The position numbers and the translations under genes are program-made. Positions 55,955 to 64,000 of a stretch of DNA of 64,000 nt are shown here, one piece after another. Every line of letters begins with the position of its first letter. The first letter of the stretch is position 1. This DNA is from Betaproteobacteria bacterium (GTDB lineage: Bacteria > Pseudomonadota > Gammaproteobacteria > Burkholderiales > Usitatibacteraceae): positions 310,001 to 374,000 of the forward strand of contig JAEUMY010000023.1 in the NCBI GenBank assembly GCA_016791265.1. The letters are read 5' to 3'. Below the pieces are notes generated by a model. It was given only the letters and a program-made list of their open reading frames with translations, did not search any database and was not told where the DNA came from.

Positions 55955-57076
55955 GTGGCCACCACACTCACCATCACCCAGACCGTCGTCGCCTCAGGCT
56001 TCGCCGCCGCGTTTGTCGTGGGGGCGCTCTCCCAGCGCAGCAATTTCTGCACCCTGGGTGCGCTCTCCGATATCGTCAACATGGGCGACTGGGGCCGCAT
56101 GCGCATGTGGTTGCTTGCGATCGCCGTCGCCATCGTGGGCGCGCAGGCGCTGCACTACGCGGGACTCATCGATCTTGGCAAGGCGTTCTACACTCGCCCC
56201 AACTTCACCTGGCTCTCTTACGCCGTGGGCGGCCTGATGTTCGGCGTCGGCATGACGCTGGCATCGGGTTGCGGCAGCAAGACGCTCTTGCGCATGGGCG
56301 GCGGCAACGCCAAGTCGATCATCGTGTTCGCGTTCCTCGCCATCAGCGCCTACATGACCATGCGTGGTCTCTTCGGCGTGTGGCGGGTCAACTCGCTTGA
56401 TCTCGCCGTGGTCGATCTCGCGAGCAAAGGTGTGGCAACGCAGGATGTTCCCACGCTGCTGCAATCGGCGTTCGGATTGGATCGGAAGCAGGGCATCCTG
56501 ATCGTCTCGGGCGCCGTGGCTGCCGCGCTGCTCGTGTTCATCTTCAAGGACAGCGAGTTCCGCCGCAACGTGGACGGCATTCTCGCCGGCTCCGCGTGGG
56601 GCATGGCGGTCACGCTGGGTTGGTACGTGACCGGCCACGTTGGCTACGGCGAGAACCCGGACACGCTCGAAACCGTTTTCTTCGGCACCAACAGCCGCAC
56701 GCTGGAGTCGATGACCTTCGTGGCCCCCTACGCGTTCCTGCTTGAGTTGCTGATGCTGTGGAGCGACAAGTCGCTCGGCCTCACCTTCGGCATCGCCACC
56801 GTGCTGGGCCTTTTCTCCGGCGCGCTGGTGTACGCGCTCGCGACCCGCTCATGGCGGCCCGAGGGATTCACCCAGGTGGGTGACTTGCGCAACCACATCA
56901 TTGGCGGCGTGCTCATGGGCTTTGGTGGTGTGACAGCGATGGGCTGCACCATTGGTCAGGGCGTGACGGGTGTGTCCACCTTGGCGCTCGGCTCTTTCAT
57001 CGCGCTGGCCGGCATCGTTGCGGGGTGTGTCGCCACACTGAAGTTTCAGTACTGGCGGATGATGCGCGAGGGGTGA
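55955..57076 (+). CDS. YeeE/YedE (TsuA-like) sulfur-compound transporter
   Basis: A 373-residue membrane protein with about nine hydrophobic helices and the YeeE/YedE family cysteine motifs GCGSKTLLRMGGGN (near 110) and MGCTIGQGVTG (near 330), plus SQRSNFCTLGALSD. Relatives take up thiosulfate or related sulfur compounds. GTG 55955 is the most likely start, since the frame upstream overlaps queC, but no Shine-Dalgarno is seen. Together with fccAB at 41 kb it points to inorganic sulfur use. Confidence 0.88.
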   Translation: MATTLTITQTVVASGFAAAFVVGALSQRSNFCTLGALSDIVNMGDWGRMRMWLLAIAVAIVGAQALHYAGLIDLGKAFYTRPNFTWLSYAVGGLMFGVGMTLASGCGSKTLLRMGGGNAKSIIVFAFLAISAYMTMRGLFGVWRVNSLDLAVVDLASKGVATQDVPTLLQSAFGLDRKQGILIVSGAVAAALLVFIFKDSEFRRNVDGILAGSAWGMAVTLGWYVTGHVGYGENPDTLETVFFGTNSRTLESMTFVAPYAFLLELLMLWSDKSLGLTFGIATVLGLFSGALVYALATRSWRPEGFTQVGDLRNHIIGGVLMGFGGVTAMGCTIGQGVTGVSTLALGSFIALAGIVAGCVATLKFQYWRMMREG

Positions 57077-57108
57077 GTCCCCGTTTCTGTCCACTTCGCA
57101 AAACAGGT

Positions 57109-57138
57109 TTGACCCGAGATTCTGGATTCCGCTATAAT
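57109..57138 (+). promoter_or_regulatory. promoter of tRNA-Lys
   Basis: TTGACC (57109-57114), 18-base spacer, consensus TATAAT (57133-57138), 33 bases before the tRNA. Confidence 0.8.
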
Positions 57139-57171
57139 TTCGGGCTTTCCGGGGGTCGGTTTCCGGAATTC

Positions 57172-57247
57172 GGGACGTTAGCTCAGCTGGTAGAGCAGCG
57201 GACTTTTAATCCGTTGGTCACTGGTTCGAATCCAGTACGTCCTACCA
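57172..57247 (+). tRNA. tRNA-Lys (anticodon UUU), CCA encoded
   Basis: 76 bases; acceptor stem GGGACGU with ACGUCCU (first pair a G-U wobble), D loop GCTCAGCTGGTAGAGC, anticodon loop CTTTTAA with UUU, T loop GGTTCGAATCC, and genomic CCA at 57245-57247. A substrate of mnmA encoded at 35.8 kb. Confidence 0.97.
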
Positions 57248-57251
57248 ATTC

Positions 57252-57282
57252 AAAGCCCCGCAGGTTTTTTCTGCGGGGCTTT
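57252..57282 (+). terminator. terminator of tRNA-Lys
   Basis: 12-bp perfect stem AAAGCCCCGCAG/CTGCGGGGCTTT with a T-rich loop, 4 bases after the tRNA. Confidence 0.85.
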
Positions 57283-57332
57283 GTCGTTTCAGGACGGGCT
57301 GGATGAGAACCTTCGTTCATGTGGTTTGACCA

Positions 57333-57374
57333 GCAAGTCCGGCGGACTTGCGCAGGACGCCGCTTGCGGCGGTC
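57333..57374. repeat. partial relative of the 97-bp structured repeat, copy D
   Basis: Hairpin GCAAGTCC/GGACTTGC and the adjacent GGACGCCGC...GGTCC segment match the first half of copies A-C, again with a paired change in the stem (GAAGTCC to CAAGTCC). The second half, including hairpin 3, is not recognisable. Confidence 0.6.
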
Positions 57375-57422
57375 CGACCCGAGGCCGGATGCGGAGTGCG
57401 CGCTGTTCCGCGCAGTCTGCAC

Positions 57423-57458
57423 AATCCGGTACGTCCCACCAATTCAAGGCCCTGCAGG
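57423..57458 (+). repeat. degenerate second copy of the tRNA-Lys 3' end
   Basis: Matches 57229-57264 (T-arm, acceptor, CCA and terminator start) at 32 of 36 positions by hand count. It lies 194 bases downstream and is followed by its own imperfect hairpin (AAGGCCC/GGGCCTT). Confidence 0.75.
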
Positions 57459-57504
57459 GCCTTATGCTTTTGGGCGGTCAATTTGCGCGTTCAAATCAGG
57501 CGCT

Positions 57505-58776
57505 TCATCTGCGCGCGGCAAGTGCTGGCACAAACTGCGGCGAAAGGGCTGACGCCGTCCTGGATGGTGTAGACGAGTCGGCTCGACGCGGCTTGACCGA
57601 CCGCACCACACTCCCTCGCTCCACTGCGGGACGCTCCACACGAAACCGTCCCACCAACCGATTCAGCTGCTCCGCCTGCTCCCGCATGGCATCCGCCGCC
57701 GCACTGGTTTCTTCGACCAGGGCCGCGTTTTGCTGGGTCGCAAGCTCCATCTGCGAAATGGCGCGGTTGACCTGTTCAATGCTCGCCGTCTGCTCGCGCG
57801 TGGTGACGGCAATGGTTTCGATGATGCGCGCGGCTTCCCGAATCGTGTCCACGACTTGCGGGATGGCCGCACCCGCCTCGTTGGCCAGTTGTGCGCCCAT
57901 CTCGACCCGCGTCGTGGCGTCCCGGATCAAGATCTTGACCTCACGCGCGGATTCCGCACTCTTCTGAGCCAGCGCGCGCACCTCGCCCGCGACGACCGCG
58001 AAGCCGCGCCCCTGTGCGCCGGCGCGGGCGGCTTCCACGGCGGCGTTCAGGGCCAGGATATTGGTCTGGAACGCCAAACTGTCGATCACCGCGGCGATGG
58101 AGCCGATGCGCGCCGAGCTGTCCTTGGCGGCCTCCATCTGCGTGGCGGCGCGGATGGCGACCTCGCCGCCGCGGCCGGCCGCTTGCACGGCGGCTTCCGC
58201 CAGTTCACTCGCCTGGCGCGTGCCCTGGGTGATCTGGCGCATCGACTGGGTGAATTGCTCCATGCTGGAAGCGGTTTCCTCAAGTGTCGAGGCCTGCTGC
58301 TCGGTGCGTGACGACAGATCGAGGCTGCCCTGGCTCACCTGGCTCGCAGCGCCCGCGATGTCGCCCGCGCGCGACGTGATCTCGAGCACCAGTGCCTGCA
58401 GTTGCGCGACAAAGCCGTTCAGCGCGTGGGTCAGTCTGCCCAGACCACCGGAAAGTTTCGGCAGCCGCCGCGTGAGATCGCAGTCGCCCGACTGCAGCGA
58501 CTCCGCCGCGTCGGCCAGCATGTCGATGCGGCTCGAGATGTGACGCAGCAGGAATCGCGCACCCAGCATCTGCGCGAAAAGCAGCACCGCCAATGCGATG
58601 AGACCGATAGCGCGCGGGCCGAGCTCGGTTTGCCACAGTGCCGCCGCTTCGTCCGCGCCGAATTGCAACGCAATAGCCAGCAGCGCAGTCGCGAGCATGT
58701 TGAGGCCGACATAGGCGCGCACGGCTACGCGAATGGATACATCGTTGGTTCGGACCGATGGCGTCATGGCAGTCAT
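57505..58776 (-). CDS. methyl-accepting chemotaxis protein without periplasmic sensor domain
   Basis: A 423-residue receptor. Two transmembrane helices (about 18-39 and 55-77) are separated by only ~15 residues, so there is no external ligand-binding domain. A HAMP-like linker follows (80-130), then a full signalling domain with the hairpin tip [17 protein letters not shown] and [14 protein letters not shown]. The C-tail is unstructured. It may sense the membrane or cytoplasm, or pair with another protein. ATG 58776 is chosen for the membrane topology. It is convergent with tRNA-Lys. Confidence 0.88.
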   Translation of the reverse strand: MTAMTPSVRTNDVSIRVAVRAYVGLNMLATALLAIALQFGADEAAALWQTELGPRAIGLIALAVLLFAQMLGARFLLRHISSRIDMLADAAESLQSGDCDLTRRLPKLSGGLGRLTHALNGFVAQLQALVLEITSRAGDIAGAASQVSQGSLDLSSRTEQQASTLEETASSMEQFTQSMRQITQGTRQASELAEAAVQAAGRGGEVAIRAATQMEAAKDSSARIGSIAAVIDSLAFQTNILALNAAVEAARAGAQGRGFAVVAGEVRALAQKSAESAREVKILIRDATTRVEMGAQLANEAGAAIPQVVDTIREAARIIETIAVTTREQTASIEQVNRAISQMELATQQNAALVEETSAAADAMREQAEQLNRLVGRFRVERPAVERGSVVRSVKPRRADSSTPSRTASALSPQFVPALAARR

Positions 58777-59012
58777 GGTGCAATCCCGGGAATGAAAGGC
58801 TGGCCCAGCGCGTGCCGCGGGGACGCGGCCCGAACGCACATCGAACTCGTCAGTCCTCTCTGGGCACTGACACGCCGGCCTGACACCACTCTAGCGGCCG
58901 GGTGATGACGAGAACATTCGGGTTCCTCCCGTTTTCGCATGGGCGGAACCCGCGACGGAGGATGGCGGCAATCCCGAGCCGAAATGATGGAGCCACTTAG
59001 GGAGACGACAGC

Positions 59013-59951
59013 TCAGCCGCGGTCCTCTGTCACGCTCTCCGGGTGCCTGAGCAGCGGTTCGCCCATGCGAATATTCGCAGCCGTCGCGATGCCGTCCGCC
59101 AGCCTGAATCCGGCGGGCGCGAACACGATGATGGTTGAGCCGTGCTCGAACCAGCCCAGTTCCTCACCCTTGCGAATATTCGCATTCGTTGCGATCTCGT
59201 TGGGGCCAGCATAGTCCGCGTTCATCTGCACGTCCGCGCAGTGGAATCGCATGCTGGCCACGAGCACGGCGGCCACCGGCACCAGGGCCAGCATCGAGCC
59301 GTCGTCGAGCCGCAGATCCAGCACCGCGCGCTCGTTTTTGCAGAAGAGTCTCTCCACCCGTTTCAGCGCGATGGGGTTCACGTTCCAGGTGTCGCCGCTG
59401 ATGTAGGTGAGATGGGTCAGCGTGCCATGCGCTGGCGCATGGAAGCGATGGTACATGGTGGACGTGAGGCGCAACGTCACGTACACGCCATCGCGAAATC
59501 GCTGCACGCGCTCGCGGCCGATGGGCGAATCACCGAAGAGGTCTTCCAGCTTGTACGGGAACCCTTTGGCCTGAAAGACCTCGGTGTCGTTCACATCGCC
59601 ACACGCGCCGACGATGCCGTCGCAAGGCGAGGTGATGACAGCGGGATCGGGGTCGATCGGACGCAGACCCGGCTTCAATTCGCGAATGAAGCACTCGCGA
59701 AGGCTGCGGTAAGCGCGCGGCTCCGCTTCGCTCAAGTCCAGCGGTGCGAATATTCGCCATATCGCGAGGGAAGCCCGCGTCAGCAGCGGGCTTTCGATGC
59801 GGCTGAACCAGCCCATGAAGCGCGTGGCCGCGATGCGCGGGATGCGATTGGTCAGGAGAAAATTGAGGTCCTCCCGCAACAGCAGGCGTTCGCGCCATTG
59901 TCGCGCCGGCGCCGGCGGTGTCACGCCATTGTCAACCGGCTCTGTTATCAA
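59013..59951 (-). CDS. psd2: second phosphatidylserine decarboxylase (divergent paralogue)
   Basis: A 312-residue Psd-family proenzyme with the cleavage motif HGST (Ser272 in this numbering), MYHRFHAPAHG and SPCDGIVGACG. It differs widely from the Psd at 29.5 kb (different order of flanking residues, longer N-terminus). TTG 59951 is preferred because AAAGGA lies 8 bases upstream; a GTG at 59924 is an alternative. Three palindrome copies lie in the gene, two only 105 bases apart. It is divergent from the aminotransferase gene, with a 32-base gap between starts. Confidence 0.85.
   Translation of the reverse strand: MITEPVDNGVTPPAPARQWRERLLLREDLNFLLTNRIPRIAATRFMGWFSRIESPLLTRASLAIWRIFAPLDLSEAEPRAYRSLRECFIRELKPGLRPIDPDPAVITSPCDGIVGACGDVNDTEVFQAKGFPYKLEDLFGDSPIGRERVQRFRDGVYVTLRLTSTMYHRFHAPAHGTLTHLTYISGDTWNVNPIALKRVERLFCKNERAVLDLRLDDGSMLALVPVAAVLVASMRFHCADVQMNADYAGPNEIATNANIRKGEELGWFEHGSTIIVFAPAGFRLADGIATAANIRMGEPLLRHPESVTEDRG
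59067..59078. repeat. iterated palindrome GCGAATATTCGC
   Basis: Perfect copy near the 3' end of psd2, read as Ala-Asn-Ile-Arg. Confidence 0.95.
59172..59183. repeat. iterated palindrome GCGAATATTCGC
   Basis: Perfect copy in psd2, read as Ala-Asn-Ile-Arg; 105 bases from the previous copy. Confidence 0.95.
59746..59757. repeat. iterated palindrome GCGAATATTCGC
   Basis: Perfect copy in psd2, read as Arg-Ile-Phe-Ala. Confidence 0.95.
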
Positions 59952-59983
59952 TTTGTCATTCCTTTCAGGTGAAGACACGTGAC

Positions 59984-61633
59984 ATGACGGAATCCATGGC
60001 ATTGATGGCGGCGGGCGCGGGCGTGTTCATGCTGGCGCTGCCCAAGGTGGTGCGGCGGCTGGAGCTTTCGCGCGCCAAGCATCCTTCGCTCGCGGGGCAC
60101 TCGCGCATGGCGAAGCGGCTGGCGCGGCTGTTGCCCGGCTACGCCTATGACGAGGCGCGGTTCTTCAATGCTGACAACGCACCGGCCGAGGTGGTCGCAC
60201 GCCGCCGCCATGGTCTGGCGCAACTCGAAGCGGAGTTCGCCGCGCGCTTTCCGCTGACACTCGCCGCATCGAAAGACGCGGCGGCCGGCATTTCCGACAT
60301 GCAGTTCACGGGCGCCTATCGCGTGCCGTTCCAGTTCAGCCCGTACCTGCGTGGCCGTCTGTCGATGGGCAGCTTCGTGCAGGCGTCCGACGGTGTCGAG
60401 GTGATCGACCTGGACGGCAACCGCTTCTTCGATCTCGCCGGTTCGTACGGCGTGAATGTCTTCGGCTACGACTTTTACAAGGCGTGCATGGCCGACGGCT
60501 TCGCGCGCGCGCAAGCGCTGGGTCCCGTGCTGGGCGCGTATCACCCGGCTGTCGCCAGCAACGCGGCCGCGTTGAAGCGCATCTCCGGACTCGACGAAGT
60601 CTCCTTCCACATGTCCGGCACCGAGGCCGTGATGCAGGCCGTGCGCCTGGCGCGCTATCACACGAAGAAGCCGTACCTGGTGCGTTTCTGCGGGGCGTAC
60701 CACGGCTGGTGGGAGGACGTGCAGCCGGGCCTCGGCAATCCGCTGCCGCCCAACAAGACCTATACCTTGCGTGACTTGGACGAGAAGTCGCTCAAGGTGT
60801 TGCGCACGAGGAAGGACATCGCATGTGTGCTGGTGAACCCGCTTCAGGCGCTGCATCCCAACGCCAACGCGCCCGGCGACTCTTCGCTGATCGACTCCGG
60901 GCGCACCGCGCGGTTTGATCGTGCCGCCTACACCGAATGGCTGAAGAAACTGCGCGAGGTCTGCACCGAGCGCGGCATTGTGCTCATCTTCGACGAAGTG
61001 TTCGTCGGCTTTCGTCTGGCCAAGGGCGGGGCGCAGGAATACTTCGGTGTGAAGGCGGACATGGTGACCTACGGCAAGACGCTCGGCGGCGGCTTGCCGA
61101 TTGGCGTGGTGTGTGGTCGCGCCGGCCTCATGAAGCGATTCCGCGAGGATCGTCCCGCCGACATCTGCTTTGCGCGCGGCACGTTCAATTCCCATCCCGC
61201 CGTCATGGCCTCGATGCAGGTGTTTCTGGAGCGCATCGAGCATCCCGCCGTCGCGGCCCAGTACGAAGGTCTGGATGAGTTGTGGAATGCGCGTGCGCGG
61301 CTGATGAACGAGCGCCTCGCCAACGCCGGCCTGCCGGCGCGTGTCGCAAACCTGTCGTCCATCTGGACCGTGACCTACACCAAGCCGTCGCGTTACAACT
61401 GGATGCTGCAGTACTACCTGCGGCGCGAGGGGCTCCTGCTTTCCTGGGTGGGCACGGGACGGCTGATTTTCAGTCTCAACTACTCCGATGCCGAGTTTGA
61501 CGAGGTCGTGACGCGGTTCATCCGCGCCGGTGCCGCGATGCTGGAGCATGGCTGGTGGCGCACCGAGGCGACGCTGACCAACAAGGACATTCGGCGCATG
61601 GTGTTTCGCGAGATGCTGCATCACATGTTCTGA
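59984..61633 (+). CDS. class III aminotransferase (glutamate-1-semialdehyde aminomutase-like) with N-terminal extension
   Basis: A 549-residue PLP enzyme. The core has FHMSGTEAVMQAVRLAR (near 208-224), GAYHGWWEDV, FDEVFVGFR and PLP-lysine Lys365 in YGKTLGGGLPIG. About 100 extra residues precede it, starting with a hydrophobic stretch (LMAAGAGVFMLALPKVV) that could anchor it to the membrane, then a basic segment. It is not HemL, which is ~430 residues. The substrate is unknown; the divergent Psd and the membrane anchor suggest a lipid-linked amine or amino acid. Confidence 0.82.
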   Translation: MTESMALMAAGAGVFMLALPKVVRRLELSRAKHPSLAGHSRMAKRLARLLPGYAYDEARFFNADNAPAEVVARRRHGLAQLEAEFAARFPLTLAASKDAAAGISDMQFTGAYRVPFQFSPYLRGRLSMGSFVQASDGVEVIDLDGNRFFDLAGSYGVNVFGYDFYKACMADGFARAQALGPVLGAYHPAVASNAAALKRISGLDEVSFHMSGTEAVMQAVRLARYHTKKPYLVRFCGAYHGWWEDVQPGLGNPLPPNKTYTLRDLDEKSLKVLRTRKDIACVLVNPLQALHPNANAPGDSSLIDSGRTARFDRAAYTEWLKKLREVCTERGIVLIFDEVFVGFRLAKGGAQEYFGVKADMVTYGKTLGGGLPIGVVCGRAGLMKRFREDRPADICFARGTFNSHPAVMASMQVFLERIEHPAVAAQYEGLDELWNARARLMNERLANAGLPARVANLSSIWTVTYTKPSRYNWMLQYYLRREGLLLSWVGTGRLIFSLNYSDAEFDEVVTRFIRAGAAMLEHGWWRTEATLTNKDIRRMVFREMLHHMF

Positions 61634-61678
61634 GGATTTGTCTCAGCGAAAGGGGCGCCGCGGCGCCCCTTTCGCATT

Positions 61679-61690
61679 GCGAATATTCGC
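61679..61690. repeat. iterated palindrome GCGAATATTCGC
   Basis: Perfect copy in the 64-base convergent gap after the aminotransferase gene; symmetry extends to TTGCGAATATTCGCAA. A hairpin GGGGCGCCGC/GCGGCGCCCC lies just before it. Confidence 0.95.
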
Positions 61691-61697
61691 AAGCGCA

Positions 61698-62360
61698 TCA
61701 GTCGCCAGCGCGCACCACGGCCGGCTCACCGGCGTCCGCCGCCGCGCGTTGATTGAAATAGGCCGGATCGATCAACTCCCCGCGCAGCAACTTCACCGGC
61801 GCGCGCCAGTAGAGCTTGATGTCGTGAAACGGGTCGGTGACGATCTTGGTGGCCCACACCACGCCCGTCGCCACGTCGCGCAGGAAGAAGAGGTGTACGG
61901 TGCGAAACACGAGGCCGCCCACGCCGAGCCAGAACCACAAGAGGCCGACATCGCGCGCGTACTCCCAGCCGGTCACGGCCGGGGTCATGGCGCCGAAGAA
62001 GGTCGGGTCCCAGTGCAGCACGACCGGAATCGCGGCCCACAAACCCATCAGCACGTACTTGCGGCGCAAGTTGTAGCCGACCTTGATGTCTTCCTTGTGC
62101 TCGTGCGAGGCTTGGTTGATGTGATCGAAGCTCTTGGGCTCGAAAAAGAAATGACCGGATTGGCGGCTCACCATCGACACGAGCCACGCGAGCAGGGCGG
62201 CCAGCGCCGGGTCGGTGAACAGGAGAACATAGGCGACGACGAAACTGACGGCACTCACCAGATGCAGGCACTGATTGATGGTGCTGTGATGATAGTAGCG
62301 ATGGTCATCCATGCGCTGGATGTGCAGTTCGTTCAGGAAATCCTTCAAGGTGTCCCCCAT
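61698..62360 (-). CDS. DUF962/Mpo1-like membrane protein
   Basis: A 220-residue protein with four to five hydrophobic helices (about 30-50, 52-70, 108-120, 135-160). Histidine clusters HRYYHHSTINQCLH near 21-34, RQSGHFFFEP near 65-75 and HINQASHEHKED near 80-91 recall the Mpo1/DUF962 dioxygenase family (yeast Mpo1 acts on 2-hydroxy fatty acids). The match is by pattern only. ATG 62360 is used. It is convergent with the aminotransferase gene and divergent from the glycosyltransferase gene. Confidence 0.6.
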   Translation of the reverse strand: MGDTLKDFLNELHIQRMDDHRYYHHSTINQCLHLVSAVSFVVAYVLLFTDPALAALLAWLVSMVSRQSGHFFFEPKSFDHINQASHEHKEDIKVGYNLRRKYVLMGLWAAIPVVLHWDPTFFGAMTPAVTGWEYARDVGLLWFWLGVGGLVFRTVHLFFLRDVATGVVWATKIVTDPFHDIKLYWRAPVKLLRGELIDPAYFNQRAAADAGEPAVVRAGD

Positions 62361-62487
62361 GCGTGAGTGGATTGGAGCAGGTGACGCGATGGTGACTTTG
62401 GAATGTGACCCGCATGTGACGGAAATATTCTTCTCTTCACTGCGCGGTTGTCACTGAACAGTCGCAATCGGGCGGCACCATGCCGCC

Positions 62488-63711
62488 ATGAATGAAGCCG
62501 ACTGTCTCACGGTGGATGAATTGAAACCCGCGCGGCGCGCACTGCGCATCGCGGTGGTGACCGAGACCTATCCGCCGGAGGTGAATGGCGTCGCGCTCAC
62601 CATCGCCTGCTTCGTGCGCGGTCTGGTGGCGCGCCAGCACGATGTGCAGTTGATCCGTCCGCGCCAGGCCAATGCGGGTGTGGATGCCACGCGGGGGTTG
62701 TCGGAAGTGCTGATGCGGGGCCTTCCAATTCCGCGCTATCCGGATTTGCGCATGGGCATGCCGGCCAAGAACGCGCTGATCCGCATGTGGACGCGGCAGC
62801 GCCCCGATCTCGTTCACATCGTCACCGAAGGCCCGCTGGGCTGGTCCGCGTTGCAGGCGGCCAAGCGGCTGAAGCTGCCGGTCACGTCCGACTTCCGCAC
62901 CAACTTTCACGCCTACAGCCGCCACTACGGCATGGGCTGGTTGTCGAAGCCGATTTTTCTCTACCTGCGCAAGTTCCACAACCGCACCGACTGCACGATG
63001 GTGCCCACGCTCGCGATGAAGCGTGAGCTGGAAGACGCCGGATTTCGCAACGTGTCGGTGGTCGCGCGCGGCGTGGACACCAGGCGCTTCGATCCGGTGA
63101 GGCGGAGCGAAGCCCTGCGCGCGAGCTGGGGCGCGAAGCCCGAGGACATGGTCGCGTTGTGCGTGGGCCGGCTGGCGCCGGAGAAGAATCTGTCCGCCGT
63201 GTTCAGCGCGTTCACCGCGATGCGAAATCAGAACGCGAATATTCGCCTGGTCCTCGTTGGGGACGGCCCCGCGCGCGATGACGTGACGAGACGTTGCCCC
63301 GAGGCCCTGCTGGCGGGCATGAAGACCGGCGCGGAACTCGCCGAGCACTATGCGTCGGCGGATGCGTTCCTGTTCCCGAGTCTCACCGAGACCTACGGCA
63401 ACGTCACGCCGGAAGCGATGGCGAGCGGCTTGCCGGTGGTGGCGTACAACTATGCGGCCGCGTCGCAGCTCATCCGGCACGGGCGCAACGGCATGCTCGC
63501 GTCGCTCGACCGCTCCGACGACTTCATGCGGCACGCGGCCTGGCTCGCCGCGCATCCGGACGATGCGCGCGCAATGGGCGCCGCGGCGCGGCAGACCGCG
63601 AGCGAGAACGACTGGGACCGCATCGTCGGGCAACTGGAAGATGTGTTCGCGAACGTGCTGGATGCGCATGATGCGGGGCGGATCGGACACTCGCTCGCGC
63701 TGGCGGGCTGA
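62488..63711 (+). CDS. GT4-family glycosyltransferase
   Basis: A 407-residue GT-B enzyme. N-terminal domain: VVTETYPPEVNGVALTI (near 25-41) and HIVTEGPLGWSAL; C-terminal nucleotide-sugar domain: VGRLAPEKNLSAVF and SLTETYGNVTPEAMASGLPVV (E-x7-E in parts). The pattern is that of the lipid-glycosylating GT4s (PimB, SQD2-like), so glycosylation of a lipid is plausible. The palindrome encodes ANIR near 251-254. A metallophosphoesterase gene lies beyond it on the other strand, an association seen with this enzyme type. Confidence 0.88.
   Translation: MNEADCLTVDELKPARRALRIAVVTETYPPEVNGVALTIACFVRGLVARQHDVQLIRPRQANAGVDATRGLSEVLMRGLPIPRYPDLRMGMPAKNALIRMWTRQRPDLVHIVTEGPLGWSALQAAKRLKLPVTSDFRTNFHAYSRHYGMGWLSKPIFLYLRKFHNRTDCTMVPTLAMKRELEDAGFRNVSVVARGVDTRRFDPVRRSEALRASWGAKPEDMVALCVGRLAPEKNLSAVFSAFTAMRNQNANIRLVLVGDGPARDDVTRRCPEALLAGMKTGAELAEHYASADAFLFPSLTETYGNVTPEAMASGLPVVAYNYAAASQLIRHGRNGMLASLDRSDDFMRHAAWLAAHPDDARAMGAAARQTASENDWDRIVGQLEDVFANVLDAHDAGRIGHSLALAG
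63235..63246. repeat. iterated palindrome GCGAATATTCGC
   Basis: Perfect copy in the glycosyltransferase gene, read as Ala-Asn-Ile-Arg. Confidence 0.95.
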
Positions 63712-63743
63712 GCGCCGCTCGGCGCTTGATTCAATCGCACCAC

Positions 63744-63755
63744 GCGAATATTCGC
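63744..63755. repeat. iterated palindrome GCGAATATTCGC
   Basis: Perfect copy in the 69-base convergent gap between the glycosyltransferase gene and the phosphoesterase fragment. Confidence 0.95.
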
Positions 63756-63780
63756 GATGTCCCCGCGTGAAGACGAGCGC

Positions 63781-64000
63781 TCAGTGCAGCAGTGTCTCGA
63801 CCGCCTTCGCCGCCGTGGCGGCGCCCACTTTGCCGGACAGCAGCACGGGCAAGTCTTCGCTGCGCATGTCGGCCACCGACGCCACTTCCTCTTTCCACTC
63901 GATCAGCTCGATGCGGCCATCGATGTGCTCCACCAGCGCGGTGCAGCTATCCACCCAGTCGCCGCAGTTCATGTAAGTGACGCCATCGATGTCGCGAATG
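63781..64000 (-). CDS. C-terminal part of an LpxH-like metallophosphoesterase (cut by window end)
   Basis: About 72 residues are visible, running off the window end. The readable part IRDIDGVTYMNCGDWVDSC, then TALVEHIDGRIELIEW, is the C-terminal end typical of the UDP-2,3-diacylglucosamine diphosphatase-like proteins that pair with GT4 glycosyltransferases. The catalytic metal motifs lie outside the window, so the enzymatic claim rests on this tail and on the neighbouring GT4 gene. Confidence 0.7.
   Translation of the reverse strand, partial: IRDIDGVTYMNCGDWVDSCTALVEHIDGRIELIEWKEEVASVADMRSEDLPVLLSGKVGAATAAKAVETLLH

Overview
The window looks like a stretch of conserved chromosome from a GC-rich betaproteobacterium; the order cannot be fixed from these data. 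Pointers are the ilvBHC-psd-pssA-leuA order, a sigma factor/DUF3619/DUF3106/RDD cluster, a DUF4212 plus VC_2705-type symporter pair, and a ruvCAB-ybgC-tolQRAB-pal-cpoB-queEC run. There is no phage, complete insertion sequence, rRNA or CRISPR array. One tRNA (Lys, UUU) is present.

Layout. 0-3.7 kb: secreted S8 protease and a secreted Ig-like protein. 3.8-9.8 kb: operon of a degenerate receiver/Ser-Thr kinase, mfd and serB. 9.8-19.9 kb: class I fumarase, a UPF0114 membrane protein, an acyl-CoA ligase and a CitE-like lyase facing acs, then a cNMP/CBS/DUF294 protein with a DEDDh exonuclease. 20.1-25.9 kb: acetate-type symporter, orphan lptG, RDD, DUF3106, DUF3619 and an ECF-like sigma factor. 26.1-33.0 kb: branched-chain amino acid and phosphatidylethanolamine synthesis (ilvBHC, psd, pssA, leuA with a candidate leader peptide). 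33-46.6 kb: GNAT, purB, GST, mnmA, rluE, csp, clpSA, a flavocytochrome c sulfide dehydrogenase (fccAB), rimJ-like, slmA, yjgR, yebC, UPF0145. 46.6-57.1 kb: ruvC, an inserted DUF559 gene, ruvAB, the tol-pal operon, queEC and a YeeE/YedE transporter. 57.2-64 kb: tRNA-Lys, a chemoreceptor without a sensor domain, and a mixed-strand lipid/envelope locus (second Psd, class III aminotransferase, DUF962-like membrane protein, GT4 glycosyltransferase, LpxH-like phosphoesterase).

The most unusual signals are repeats. A 12-bp perfect palindrome, GCGAATATTCGC, occurs 25 times (plus three one-base variants) in genes and intergenic gaps alike; by base composition essentially none are expected. It resembles in behaviour the HIP1 palindrome of cyanobacteria but has another sequence. 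Second, a 97-bp element occurs three times (35.05, 40.62 and 46.65 kb) with a hairpin whose stem differs in sequence but stays perfectly paired in every copy, and it ends in half of the same palindrome. One copy supplies the beginning of the ruvC reading frame. Third, a DUF559 nuclease gene bounded by 39-bp inverted repeats is inserted between ruvC and ruvA.
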